The notes under the pieces: generated by a model
What the model was told of the DNA's origin: nothing
Database searches by the model: none
What the model saw: only the letters and a program-made list of their open reading frames with translations
Assembly: GCA_016716565.1 (NCBI GenBank)
Contig: JADJWC010000004.1
Coordinates: forward strand, 310,001-374,000
Origin: a bacterium
GTDB lineage: Bacteria > Bacteroidota > Ignavibacteria > Ignavibacteriales > Ignavibacteriaceae
Length of the DNA: 64,000 bases
Reading direction: 5' to 3'
Shown: positions 1-8,246 of the stretch, piece by piece
How positions within the stretch are numbered: position 1 is the stretch's first letter
Layout: the number at the start of each line of letters is the position of its first letter
Translations under genes and position numbers: made by a program

Positions 1-1
1 C

Positions 2-1138
2 GGAACTACCGGACTTCCAAAGTGCATGGTGCATGGTGCTGGAGGAACTTTACTTCAGCATTTTAAAGAACATAGCCTTCATACGGATTTAAAGAGAGAA
101 GAAGTAATTACCTATTATACAACCTGTGGCTGGATGATGTGGAATTGGTTGGTAAGCTCGCTACAGGTTGGAGCAACCATCTTTCTTTATGATGGAAATC
201 CTGTTTATCCTGACAATGATGTCTTATGGATGAAAGTCGAAAAGCATAAAATTTCCGTATTTGGTACATCTCCAAAATATCTTTCAATATTCAATAAGAC
301 TAATTTTGTACCTAAGAAAAAGTATGATCTAAGTTCGTTAAGATCAATTCTTTCAACAGGCTCACCTCTTCCCGAAGAAACATTTCATTGGGTTTATGAA
401 AATGTAAAATCCGACTTGCAGCTTTCATCGATTTCAGGTGGGACAGATATAATTTCCTGCTTTATGCTTGGGAATCCGATTCTTCCTGTTTATGCAGGAG
501 AAATTCAATGCAAAGGATTAGGAATGAAGGTCGAAGCTTTCAATGAAAAAGGCAAATCAGTTGTTGGTGAAAAAGGTGAACTGGTTTGTACCGAACCATT
601 TCCATCTATGCCGGTTTATTTTTGGGATGATGAAAATGGCGAGAAATATCGTAAAGCATATTTTGAAAAGTATTTGGGGATCTGGACTCATGGTGACTAT
701 ATTAAAATTACGGAGTCAGGCGGAATAGTAGTTTACGGAAGATCAGATGCAACACTTAATCCCGGTGGAGTTCGTATAGGTACTGCAGAAATTTACCGGA
801 TAGTTGAAGAACTGGACGGAATTAGTGACAGCATTGTTGTTGGAAAAAAGTTCAATGGTGATGAAAAGATTGTCTTATTTGTTGTGCTTAAACAAGGTGT
901 AAAGTTGAATAAAAATTTTAAAGATAAAATAAAATCAGAACTTAAATCGAGAGCAACACCAAGACATGTTCCGAGTGAAATTTATGAAGTGAAAGAAGTA
1001 CCAAGAACTATTAGCGGGAAGAAGGTTGAGATTGCAGTAAGTAAAATTTTGAATGGGGAAGAGGTCGAAAATAAGGACGCGCTTGCTAATCCGGATTCGC
1101 TTAACCAATTTTACAAATATTCTTCGAATCAATCCTAG
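2..1138 (+). CDS. aacS: Acetoacetyl-CoA synthetase, 5'-truncated by the window edge
   Basis: ATP-dependent ligase that activates acetoacetate (or a related short acid) to its CoA ester through an acyl-adenylate, acting in the cytoplasm. The frame is open to the window edge and its first codons read GTTGLPK, the AMP-binding P-loop, so roughly the N-terminal half is missing. Downstream are a GGTDI segment, a long insertion around the WTHGD motif, GRSDATLNPGGVRIG and the C-terminal SGKKVE lysine motif, all in the order seen in acetoacetyl-CoA ligases; GGTD and the C-terminal tail favour AacS over acetyl-CoA synthetase. Substrate is inferred from overall similarity. Its stop codon overlaps that of the convergent thioredoxin gene (shared CTAG). 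Confidence 0.85.
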   Translation, partial: GTTGLPKCMVHGAGGTLLQHFKEHSLHTDLKREEVITYYTTCGWMMWNWLVSSLQVGATIFLYDGNPVYPDNDVLWMKVEKHKISVFGTSPKYLSIFNKTNFVPKKKYDLSSLRSILSTGSPLPEETFHWVYENVKSDLQLSSISGGTDIISCFMLGNPILPVYAGEIQCKGLGMKVEAFNEKGKSVVGEKGELVCTEPFPSMPVYFWDDENGEKYRKAYFEKYLGIWTHGDYIKITESGGIVVYGRSDATLNPGGVRIGTAEIYRIVEELDGISDSIVVGKKFNGDEKIVLFVVLKQGVKLNKNFKDKIKSELKSRATPRHVPSEIYEVKEVPRTISGKKVEIAVSKILNGEEVENKDALANPDSLNQFYKYSSNQS

Positions 1139-1941
1139 ATATATAAAGCTCTTCCAAAATCACGACGGTGATTTAATGTAATTTCACTCTCCTCGCCAAG
1201 AAATTTGAATATTGCTATACATATTTTCCTTGCACCATCATCTTCATAGTTTCTATCAGTTCTGATGATGTCGATCATCTTAGTCAAACCTGCGTCAAAG
1301 TTTTGATTTCTTATATCCTGTATTGCATTTAGGTATTCAGCTTTAACTTCACCTTCCGGAAAATTATTCTTGTCACGACTAATTAATTCTGCAAGGGTAT
1401 TTATTGATTCTGCGAGTTCAATATTGTTGAGATTTCCATCAACATTTTGTGTTAAGCGCAGAGCTTCTTTCTGATCTTCGAATAGCAGAATTTTGGCAAG
1501 CAGTACTTTAACTTCGCTGTTGTTTATATCTCCTTTGTGAACATCCTCGAGAATTGCTTTTGCAATATCAACATCTCCGTTTTTCAAATATATTTTTGCG
1601 TGTTCAATCTGATCTGTAAACTTGCTCGGAATTGATTTCTTCAGCCAATCCTTTATCGCTTGTTCGGGTAAAGCACCTGTAAACTCGTTGATGACTTTTC
1701 CATCTTTGAAAAGTTTTACATTCGGAATTCCACGAATCCCGTACTGCATCGCTATTTGTTGGTTTTTGTCAGTGTCGATTTTTACAAGTTCCCAGGCTTC
1801 TTTGTTTTCTTCAGCAAGTTTTTCAAGAACCGGTCCAATCATTTTGCATGGACCGCACCATTCAGCCCAGAAATCAACCAATACAGGTTTATTGTAGCTT
1901 TTTTCAATTACATCTTTTTGAAAATCTTTTACTTCTGACAT
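1135..1941 (-). CDS. Thioredoxin-TPR protein (CnoX/YbbN-like)
   Basis: Predicted cytoplasmic redox chaperone of 268 residues. An N-terminal thioredoxin domain (about 1-105) carries an intact WCGPC site (C29, C32) and the cis-Pro of GIPN; the remainder is helical and TPR-like, as in YbbN/CnoX. E. coli YbbN has lost the active CxxC, whereas this protein keeps it, so disulfide reductase activity is possible. The start chosen (MSEVKDF) has AAAGGGA 7 nt upstream; an in-frame ATG 24 nt further upstream has no comparable ribosome site. Convergent with aacS. Client proteins are unknown. Confidence 0.85.
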   Translation of the reverse strand: MSEVKDFQKDVIEKSYNKPVLVDFWAEWCGPCKMIGPVLEKLAEENKEAWELVKIDTDKNQQIAMQYGIRGIPNVKLFKDGKVINEFTGALPEQAIKDWLKKSIPSKFTDQIEHAKIYLKNGDVDIAKAILEDVHKGDINNSEVKVLLAKILLFEDQKEALRLTQNVDGNLNNIELAESINTLAELISRDKNNFPEGEVKAEYLNAIQDIRNQNFDAGLTKMIDIIRTDRNYEDDGARKICIAIFKFLGEESEITLNHRRDFGRALYI

Positions 1942-2075
1942 ATCATCCCTTTGGGAGTAGTTCATTATCTTTCAATTTTTTTTATTGATATGATGAAAAA
2001 ATAATCTTCAAGATTCATTCTTTTAAAAAGGCATAATAACAAATCAATATATTTGATATAAAAAATAAATAGAAT

Positions 2076-2702
2076 TTGAAAAAACTTCATGATGACATAA
2101 CTGCCTTTATTCTATCCGGTGGGAAAAGCAGCAGGATGGGAACCAATAAATCTCTGTTAAAAGTCGGGAATAAATCACTTTTGCAAAGAATAATCGAGAT
2201 TCTGGAATCCATATTTTCTGAGGTTGTAATTAGTTCAAATGAACTGGAACTTTTCGAATTATTTAAAAAAAAGATTATTAAAGATATTTACCCGGACAGG
2301 GGACCAATATCAGGCATTCATTCAGCACTTTACTCCACAAAAACTGAAAAAAACTTCTTCATTTCCTGCGATATGCCTTTAATTAATAAGGAACTAATAA
2401 ACTACTTGATCAACTTTAAATCTGATAAAGACATAATTCTTCCAAAAGCCGAAGGAAAGATTCAACAGCTTTGCGGAGTTTATTCAAAAAAAATATTTCC
2501 ACAAGTCGATAAGCTGATAAATGAATCAATGAAAAAAGATTCAAAGCTAAAAGGTAGCATCTATGAATTACAAGGGTGTGTTGAAACTGAAATTGTTGAT
2601 GTGTCGGGATTAGATTATTATCATCTTGATTTATTCTTCAACATTAATACACCGGAGGATTTCAATTATGCAAAAAGAATCCTGGGGGAAGAAGACAAGT
2701 AA
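2076..2702 (+). CDS. mobA: Molybdenum cofactor guanylyltransferase
   Basis: Transfers GMP from GTP to molybdopterin to make the guanine dinucleotide form of the cofactor used by DMSO-reductase-family enzymes. The 208-residue protein opens with the nucleotide-binding signature LSGGKSSRMG plus K25, followed by PDRGPISGI and SCDMPLI, all diagnostic of MobA. The only plausible start in frame is TTG. Its place just upstream of a molybdopterin oxidoreductase operon fits: it would load the cofactor of that enzyme. It is separated from the next gene by 214 bases with their own operator-like palindromes, so it may be transcribed separately. Confidence 0.92.
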   Translation: MKKLHDDITAFILSGGKSSRMGTNKSLLKVGNKSLLQRIIEILESIFSEVVISSNELELFELFKKKIIKDIYPDRGPISGIHSALYSTKTEKNFFISCDMPLINKELINYLINFKSDKDIILPKAEGKIQQLCGVYSKKIFPQVDKLINESMKKDSKLKGSIYELQGCVETEIVDVSGLDYYHLDLFFNINTPEDFNYAKRILGEEDK

Positions 2703-2851
2703 AACTATTTCACTCAGATTATCTCTTCACTCAATTTAATATTTAACTCTGCTAATCATTCCAAAAACTTAGAAATGCAATTCTCATTTTTCTTTCATTT
2801 GAAAAAAACTTCGAATAAAAAACGCACCTATTAACAATAATCAACTGTTTC

Positions 2852-2900
2852 TGTGTGGCAGCAAAGTTGGTATTTATAAATATCAACTTTAAATAAGTTG
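2852..2900. promoter_or_regulatory. Palindromic half-site array, candidate MerR-type operator
   Basis: A 28-base near-perfect palindrome spans 2863-2890: AAAGTTGG at the left, an AT core with TTTATAAA, and CAACTTT at the right, with one mismatched pair. Its right arm is reused in a second inverted repeat, CAACTT (2884-2889), five bases, AAGTTG (2895-2900), and a related CAACTG lies at 2852-2857. That is four AAGTTG-type half-sites in 49 bases, 16 bases ahead of the MerR-family start codon at 2917. MerR proteins bind such palindromes at promoters; the assignment to this regulator is an inference from position. Confidence 0.6.
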
Positions 2901-2916
2901 CAAAAGTTTTATCCAA

Positions 2917-3354
2917 ATGACTAACAACGAACCAATTTATCCGATTCGCACTGCTGCAAAGCTGCTAAACATTTCTGTCCATACACTTAGGATGTATGAA
3001 AAAGAAAAGCTCATCATTCCATTTAAAAAATCCTCAAGTCATAGACTGTACTCAAATTCAGATATTGAAAGAATTAAGTGTATCCGTTCAGCAATAAATG
3101 ATTCCAAGATAAGTATTAATGGTATAAAGACGCTTTACTCATTGATGCCTTGTTGGGAAGTGATGAACTGCAGTAAAGAAGATAGAAGTAGTTGCAGTGC
3201 TTATCTGACACACAACGGTCCTTGCTGGTCGGTTAAAGGCGAAAATACCGTCTGCACATCAAAAGATTGTCGTGAGTGTTCAGTGTATAAAGATTTTGCT
3301 GAATGTAACAGCATCAAAAAGTTTATAAGAAATCAACTTACGGGAACGAAATGA
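2917..3354 (+). CDS. MerR-family regulator with C-terminal two-CW cysteine-rich domain
   Basis: Transcriptional regulator of 145 residues. Residues 8-75 are a MerR winged helix (IRTAAKLLNISVHTLRMYE, then SHRLYS). Instead of the usual long coiled-coil and effector domain it carries a compact Cys-rich tail (79-130) with eight cysteines: C79, C85, C93, C103, C113, C118, C121, C130, two of them in CW pairs (79-80, 103-104), the pattern of two-CW domains. Such a tail could bind metal, an Fe-S cluster or react with sulfur species; which one is not known. Its last codons overlap the start of the molybdoenzyme gene (ATGA), so it is the first gene of the sulfur operon and probably controls it, with the palindromes just upstream as binding site. 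Confidence 0.8.
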   Translation: MTNNEPIYPIRTAAKLLNISVHTLRMYEKEKLIIPFKKSSSHRLYSNSDIERIKCIRSAINDSKISINGIKTLYSLMPCWEVMNCSKEDRSSCSAYLTHNGPCWSVKGENTVCTSKDCRECSVYKDFAECNSIKKFIRNQLTGTK

Positions 3355-5555
3355 ATTCACTATCGAGAAGAAGATTTTTGAAAATATCAGGTGCAACAGT
3401 TGTAACTGCTGCTGCACTTGCAGGTACTGCTAAAACGTTTATTAAATCCTCAGAAAAAATTAATGAACAAAGTGAAAAAGGAATCAAAAAGATTTCTACC
3501 TATTGCGATTTATGTTTCTGGAAGTGCGGTGTGATGGCTTATGTAAAGGACGGGAAACTCTGGAAACTGGAAGGACATCCTGATGATCCATTGAGTAATG
3601 GAAGATTATGTCCAAGAGGAACGGGAGGAGTTGGTGCGCATTATGATGAAGACAGATTAAAAACTCCTTTGATCAGAAAAAGTTTACGCGGTGAAGAAAA
3701 GTGGGTTGAAGTAACCTGGGGCGAAGCATTCGATTATATAGCTGAAAAGATGAATAAAATAAAAGTTGAATATGGTCCTGAATCAATGGCACTTTTCAGT
3801 CACGGAATAGGCGGATCATTCTTAAAACATTTGATGCACGCTTATGGAAGTCCGAATGAAACAGCACCTTCATATGCTCAATGTCGTGGTCCACGCGAAG
3901 CCGGATTTGAATTAACATTTGGAGATATTGTCGGCTCTCCGGAAAGAACCGATATTCAAAATTCAAAATGTCTTGTATTGATCGGCTCCCATCTTGGCGA
4001 GAATATGCACAATACACAAGTACAGGAATTTTCCCGTGCTGTTGAAAAAGGCGCATCAATCATTGTTGTTGATCCAAGATTTTCTGTTGCAGCCAGCAAG
4101 GCAAAATATTATTTGCCAATAAAACCCGGAACTGATATTGCGTTATTACTCGCATGGATGAGTGTGGTAGTAAATGAAAAACTTTACGATGTTGATTATG
4201 TTGAGAAATTCGGATTTGGATTTGAAGCATTTGCTGCCGAAGTTTCTCAATACACACCTGAATGGGCTTACATTGAAACAGGAATTGATCCTGAAGTAAT
4301 AAGAGAAACAGCCAGAGAAATGGCACGTTATAAACCTGCAACACTTATTCATCCCGGGAGACACGTAACGTGGTATGGCGATGATGCACAAAGAAGTCGT
4401 GCAATTGCTCTGCTGAATGCGTTGATGGGAAGCTGGGGAAGAAAAGGTGGATTCTATATTCCTTACAGTTATGATATTCCTAAATATCCTTATCCACCTT
4501 ATCCAAAGATTGAAAAAGGTACTGTTGATAATCCTGATGGAAAATATCCTTTTGCAGCAGGCGAGCAAATCTCAACCGGAATTCGTGAAGCAACAATCAC
4601 AGGCAAACCGTATCCCATCAAAGGGTGGATGATTTACGGTACAAATCTTTTGCAAGCATTTCCGAACAGAGATGAAACAATTAAAGCAATTCAGAATCTT
4701 GACTTGATGGTTGTAGTTGATGTAGTCCCAAGTGAAGTAGCTGGATGGGCAGATGTTGTTCTTCCTGAATCTGTTTATTTGGAAAGATATGATGATCTGA
4801 ATACTTCTCCGTTTAGAGAAAGTTTTGTTGGAATAAGGCAGCCGGTAGTGGCAGAACCAAATGATCAAAAACCAAATTGGTGGATTGCCAAAAAACTTGG
4901 TGAGAAACTTGGTCTTGCAGAATATTTTCCATGGAAAGACATCGAAGAATATCTTGATATAAGGCTACAACTAGTAGGACATTCACTTGAAGAGTTAAAG
5001 CAAAAAGGAATTATTAAAGGTGAACCGCAGCCAATTTATTTTGAAGATGGAATTGAACCTGAGTTCTGGACACCATCTGGCAAGATAGAATTTTATTCCC
5101 CTCAACTGGCTGAAGCTGGATTTGATCCTGTTCCAAAATACACAAAGCATCCTCAACCACCTTCAGGATATTTCAGATTGCTTTATGGCAGGGCTCCCGT
5201 TCATACATTCAGCAAAACACAATCTAATCCAATTCTAAGGGATATGATGAGTGAAAATGAGCTTTGGGTCAATGCGGATATTGCCTTACGATATGGATTG
5301 AAACAAGGTGATAAAATCAAATTAAAAAATTCTGATGGAGTTATTTCAGATCAAATAAAAGTCAAACCAACAGAAAGAATACGACCTGATTGTGTTTATA
5401 TGGTTCATGGATTTGGGCAAAAATCACGACAACTTAGAAGCACTTATAAAAAAGGTGCAAGCGATGCAGAACTTATCACACAATACAAAACTGATCCGTT
5501 GATGGGTGGAACAGGAATGAATGTGAACTTTGTAACATTTGAGATGGAGGTATAA
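3351..5555 (+). CDS. Molybdopterin oxidoreductase, polysulfide/thiosulfate reductase-type catalytic subunit
   Basis: Catalytic subunit of a membrane-anchored, periplasm-facing molybdoenzyme of the Psr/Phs/Ttr group. A twin-arginine signal (SRRRFLKISG) is followed by a [4Fe-4S] site C52-x2-C55-x3-C59-x27-C87, then the molybdopterin domains; C178 in SYAQCRGPREAG lies where Psr-type enzymes place the cysteine that ligates molybdenum. The C-terminal dinucleotide-binding domain (from about 610, LYGRAPVHTFSKTQSNP) is present, so the 734-residue protein is complete. The gene order catalytic-ferredoxin-NrfD is that of polysulfide and thiosulfate reductases; neighbouring YeeE/YedE and rhodanese genes argue for a sulfur substrate. 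Direction (reduction or oxidation) cannot be read from sequence. Confidence 0.88.
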   Translation: MNSLSRRRFLKISGATVVTAAALAGTAKTFIKSSEKINEQSEKGIKKISTYCDLCFWKCGVMAYVKDGKLWKLEGHPDDPLSNGRLCPRGTGGVGAHYDEDRLKTPLIRKSLRGEEKWVEVTWGEAFDYIAEKMNKIKVEYGPESMALFSHGIGGSFLKHLMHAYGSPNETAPSYAQCRGPREAGFELTFGDIVGSPERTDIQNSKCLVLIGSHLGENMHNTQVQEFSRAVEKGASIIVVDPRFSVAASKAKYYLPIKPGTDIALLLAWMSVVVNEKLYDVDYVEKFGFGFEAFAAEVSQYTPEWAYIETGIDPEVIRETAREMARYKPATLIHPGRHVTWYGDDAQRSRAIALLNALMGSWGRKGGFYIPYSYDIPKYPYPPYPKIEKGTVDNPDGKYPFAAGEQISTGIREATITGKPYPIKGWMIYGTNLLQAFPNRDETIKAIQNLDLMVVVDVVPSEVAGWADVVLPESVYLERYDDLNTSPFRESFVGIRQPVVAEPNDQKPNWWIAKKLGEKLGLAEYFPWKDIEEYLDIRLQLVGHSLEELKQKGIIKGEPQPIYFEDGIEPEFWTPSGKIEFYSPQLAEAGFDPVPKYTKHPQPPSGYFRLLYGRAPVHTFSKTQSNPILRDMMSENELWVNADIALRYGLKQGDKIKLKNSDGVISDQIKVKPTERIRPDCVYMVHGFGQKSRQLRSTYKKGASDAELITQYKTDPLMGGTGMNVNFVTFEMEV

Positions 5556-5556
5556 G

Positions 5557-6096
5557 ATGCCGAGATACGGAATGGTAATAGATACTCGTAAATGTGTTGG
5601 ATGTCAGGATTGTGTTGTTGCCTGCAAAACTGAAAACAATGTTCCTGAAGGCCACAACAGGGATTGGATCGTAACAGAGTCATTTGGAAAATTTCCTGAT
5701 ATCAATTTGGAAATAAGAACCGAGAGATGTAATCACTGCTCGGAAACGCCTTGTGTTTCATGCTGCCCGACTGGTGCAAGTCACATTCACGATGTTGGTG
5801 GAGTGGTACTCGTCACTCACGAGAAGTGTATTGGCTGCAAAGCTTGTGTAGAAGCCTGTCCGTACGATGCGCGTTTCATTCATCCTGATGGATATGCAGA
5901 TAAATGTACTTTCTGTATTCACAGAGTTGAAAAAGGAGAGAAGCCTGCTTGTGTTGAAGTCTGCCCGACATACTGTATGCATTTTGGTGATCTCGATGAT
6001 CCAAACAGCGAAGTAAGCAAGCTTTTAAATTCAAGAAAGTATCATGCTTTAATGACTGATGCAGGAACAAAGCCAAATATTTTTTATTTAGTGTGA
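5557..6096 (+). CDS. Four-cluster ferredoxin subunit (PsrB/DmsB-like)
   Basis: Electron-transfer subunit of 179 residues between the catalytic and membrane subunits. Four groups of cysteines are visible: C13/16/19/23, C58/61/66/70, C91/94/97/101 and C117/120/132/136, the standard arrangement for four [4Fe-4S] clusters in PsrB, DmsB and NrfC. No signal peptide: partners of this type are co-exported with the Tat-bearing catalytic subunit. The start MPRYGMVIDTRKC is chosen because GGAGG lies 6 nt upstream; an upstream in-frame ATG would sit inside the preceding gene. One base separates it from the catalytic gene's stop. Confidence 0.92.
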   Translation: MPRYGMVIDTRKCVGCQDCVVACKTENNVPEGHNRDWIVTESFGKFPDINLEIRTERCNHCSETPCVSCCPTGASHIHDVGGVVLVTHEKCIGCKACVEACPYDARFIHPDGYADKCTFCIHRVEKGEKPACVEVCPTYCMHFGDLDDPNSEVSKLLNSRKYHALMTDAGTKPNIFYLV

Positions 6097-6105
6097 GGAA
6101 TTACG

Positions 6106-7053
6106 ATGCACGAAATTTTTACAACAAGAAACAATCCTAACATCGATCCGGTTATGGCAATGTGGGGCTGGGAAATTCCTGTTTATCTTTTTCTTGGCGG
6201 GATGGTTGCCGGAATGATGATCATAGCAGGGTATTTTTTATTCAGCGGAAGACATAAAGAAAGCAATTGTTCGTGTTACTCAATTCCCCTGACAAGTTTT
6301 GTACTGTTAAGTCTGGGAATGTTTGCTTTATTTCTGGATCTTGCGCACAAGCCTTATGTGTGGAGACTTTACACAACATTTCAGGTCACTTCACCAATGT
6401 CGTGGGGTGCATGGATTTTGATTTTAGTTTATCCTGCCTTGATTGCAAATATTCTTATTCGTCCTCCATCTTGGATTACACAAAAATTTCCTAAGCTTAG
6501 TGACATCGCAGGAAAATTACAAGCTCATCCGTTCTTTATAAAAAATGTTGGTATTTTTAATATGGTTCTTGGGATGATGCTTGGTGCCTACACTGGTGTT
6601 CTTTTGAGTACGATGGGTTCGAGACCACTTTGGAACTCATCACTTCTCTGGGTTTTATTTCTTGTTTCCGGATTGTCAACAGCAGCAGCGTATGTTCATC
6701 TTATTGCAAAAAATAAAAATGAAAGCGAATTACTTGCTAAAGCTGATAACGGATTTCTTGTAGTTGAGTTATTTGTAATTGTAATGCTTTTCCTTGGTTT
6801 GATGTCGTCAGCAAGACCACACATTGAGGCTGCTCAATTGCTTCTCACAGGAACTTATGCACCAGCATTCTGGGTTTTTGTTATCGGATTAGGAATAATC
6901 ATACCGCTTGGATTGCAACTCCTTGCAGTCAACCATAAAGTAAAACATACACCAATCGCACCGATAATGGTAATCATCGGTGGATTGATTTTAAGATTTA
7001 TAATTGTTTCGGCTGGACAATACAGCCATTGGTTTAACGCACACTTTAAATAA
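6106..7053 (+). CDS. NrfD/PsrC-type membrane anchor and quinone-interacting subunit
   Basis: Integral membrane subunit of 315 residues with about eight to nine hydrophobic segments, of the NrfD/PsrC family. It is expected to exchange electrons between the menaquinone pool and the ferredoxin subunit. The N-terminal region (VMAMWGWEIPVYLFLGGMVAG) is typical of the family and no haem-binding pattern of b-type anchors stands out. It follows the ferredoxin gene by nine bases with a GAGG ribosome site. Together the three genes form a complete Psr-like complex. Confidence 0.9.
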   Translation: MHEIFTTRNNPNIDPVMAMWGWEIPVYLFLGGMVAGMMIIAGYFLFSGRHKESNCSCYSIPLTSFVLLSLGMFALFLDLAHKPYVWRLYTTFQVTSPMSWGAWILILVYPALIANILIRPPSWITQKFPKLSDIAGKLQAHPFFIKNVGIFNMVLGMMLGAYTGVLLSTMGSRPLWNSSLLWVLFLVSGLSTAAAYVHLIAKNKNESELLAKADNGFLVVELFVIVMLFLGLMSSARPHIEAAQLLLTGTYAPAFWVFVIGLGIIIPLGLQLLAVNHKVKHTPIAPIMVIIGGLILRFIIVSAGQYSHWFNAHFK

Positions 7054-7068
7054 CGGAGAAAATATTTA

Positions 7069-7644
7069 ATGACAACTTTAGTTAGAAAAATAACTCACAT
7101 CTTCGAAAAGGAAGAAGAAAAGGTTGAGGTAAAATCACAGCCTTATTCAAATCCTTATGTAGTTGGTTTCGGACTCGGACTCGTTCTTCTCGCTGCTTAT
7201 GTTATTATGGGCAGGGGACTGGGCGCATCCGGTGCTTTCTCAACTTTAATTTCGGTTGGAATAGAAACAGTCGCACCTGAGCATGCAAAAAATAATGCTT
7301 ACTTCAGCGAATACATAGGTGATGGAACTACCAATCCTTTAAAAGATTGGCTTTTGTTCGAAGTGATTGGTGTATTAGCGGGTGGTTTTATTTCTGGTTC
7401 GCTTGCAGGAAGAGTTAAAAAGAAAATAGAAAAAGGTCCCCGAATTTCTTCCTGGCAAAGATTAATGTTTGCTTTTATTGGCGGAGGATTGATGGGCTTT
7501 GGTGCAAAGCTTGCAAGAGGATGTACAAGTGGACAGGCGTTATCTGGCGGTGCAATGCTTAATCTTGGAAGTTGGGCATTTATGATGATGGTTTTTGCCG
7601 GTGGTTATGCCGGAGCTTACTTTTTAAGGAGGCAGTGGACATGA
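7069..7644 (+). CDS. YeeE/YedE-family membrane protein, first half-size copy
   Basis: A 191-residue membrane protein of the YeeE/YedE (sulf_transp) family. It has a cytoplasmic N-terminus of about 30 residues, roughly four membrane segments and the family cysteine motif ARGCTSGQALSG (C152). In full-length YeeE conserved cysteines in such loops pass thiosulfate through the membrane by transient S-S contacts. Here the protein is about half that size and is followed, with overlapping ATGA, by a second half-size member, so the two probably form one heterodimeric channel. Role in sulfur-compound uptake is inferred from family and operon. Confidence 0.85.
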   Translation: MTTLVRKITHIFEKEEEKVEVKSQPYSNPYVVGFGLGLVLLAAYVIMGRGLGASGAFSTLISVGIETVAPEHAKNNAYFSEYIGDGTTNPLKDWLLFEVIGVLAGGFISGSLAGRVKKKIEKGPRISSWQRLMFAFIGGGLMGFGAKLARGCTSGQALSGGAMLNLGSWAFMMMVFAGGYAGAYFLRRQWT

Positions 7645-8246
7645 ACTCACCATTTTTCAAATTCGGTTTTTTCAATTTTGATATGAGTCTCGTTGTTGCA
7701 TTCATAATCGGCATCGGTTTTGGATTTGCACTCGAACGAGGCGGTTTCGGCAATGCAAGAATTCTTGCGGCACAATTTTACTTTTCCAATATGAGAGTTC
7801 TTAAAGTAATGTTTACTGCAATCGTTACTGCAATGCTGGGAATTTATTATCTCTCGGTAATTGGTTTTATGGATCTTTCTCTTGTTTACGTCGGCGAGAC
7901 TTATATCCTTCCGCAAGTCGTGGGCGGATTAATTCTCGGATTCGGTTTCATTATCGGAGGATATTGTCCCGGAACTTCGGTTGTTTCTTTTGCAACCGGA
8001 AGACTTGATGGTTTTACTTTTCTTGCAGGAGTTGTTGCAGGAATTTTTGTTTTCGGTGAGATGTTTCCATTGCTTGAGAGTTTTTATTACTCAACAAATT
8101 TGGGAAAGCTAACTCTTCCCGAATTCTTTAATCTTCCATATGGATTAGTTGTATTCTTTGTTGTATTGATGGCTTTGGGTGCTTTTGCAGCCGCAGAATG
8201 GGCTGAGAAAAAATTTGCTGATAAAAATCCGGAGAACAGTTTATGA
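7641..8246 (+). CDS. YeeE/YedE-family membrane protein, second half-size copy
   Basis: A 201-residue member of the same family, with about five membrane segments, the ALERGGFGNAR motif (30-40) and the cysteine motif GGYCPGTS (C109). Start at 7641 overlaps the preceding stop and is preceded by AAGGAGG; a longer upstream reading would run inside its neighbour. The paired arrangement with the previous gene resembles a natural split of full-length YeeE, where two pseudo-symmetric halves carry the reactive cysteines. Predicted partner in moving thiosulfate or another sulfane-sulfur compound. Confidence 0.85.
   Translation: MNSPFFKFGFFNFDMSLVVAFIIGIGFGFALERGGFGNARILAAQFYFSNMRVLKVMFTAIVTAMLGIYYLSVIGFMDLSLVYVGETYILPQVVGGLILGFGFIIGGYCPGTSVVSFATGRLDGFTFLAGVVAGIFVFGEMFPLLESFYYSTNLGKLTLPEFFNLPYGLVVFFVVLMALGAFAAAEWAEKKFADKNPENSL

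Noticed and set aside
3796..4568. Reverse-strand open frames inside the molybdoenzyme gene
   Set aside because: They lie entirely inside a well-supported gene, lack ribosome sites and encode low-complexity or unrelated residues; the same applies to other antisense frames, for example inside katG, the DUF4397 gene and E2.
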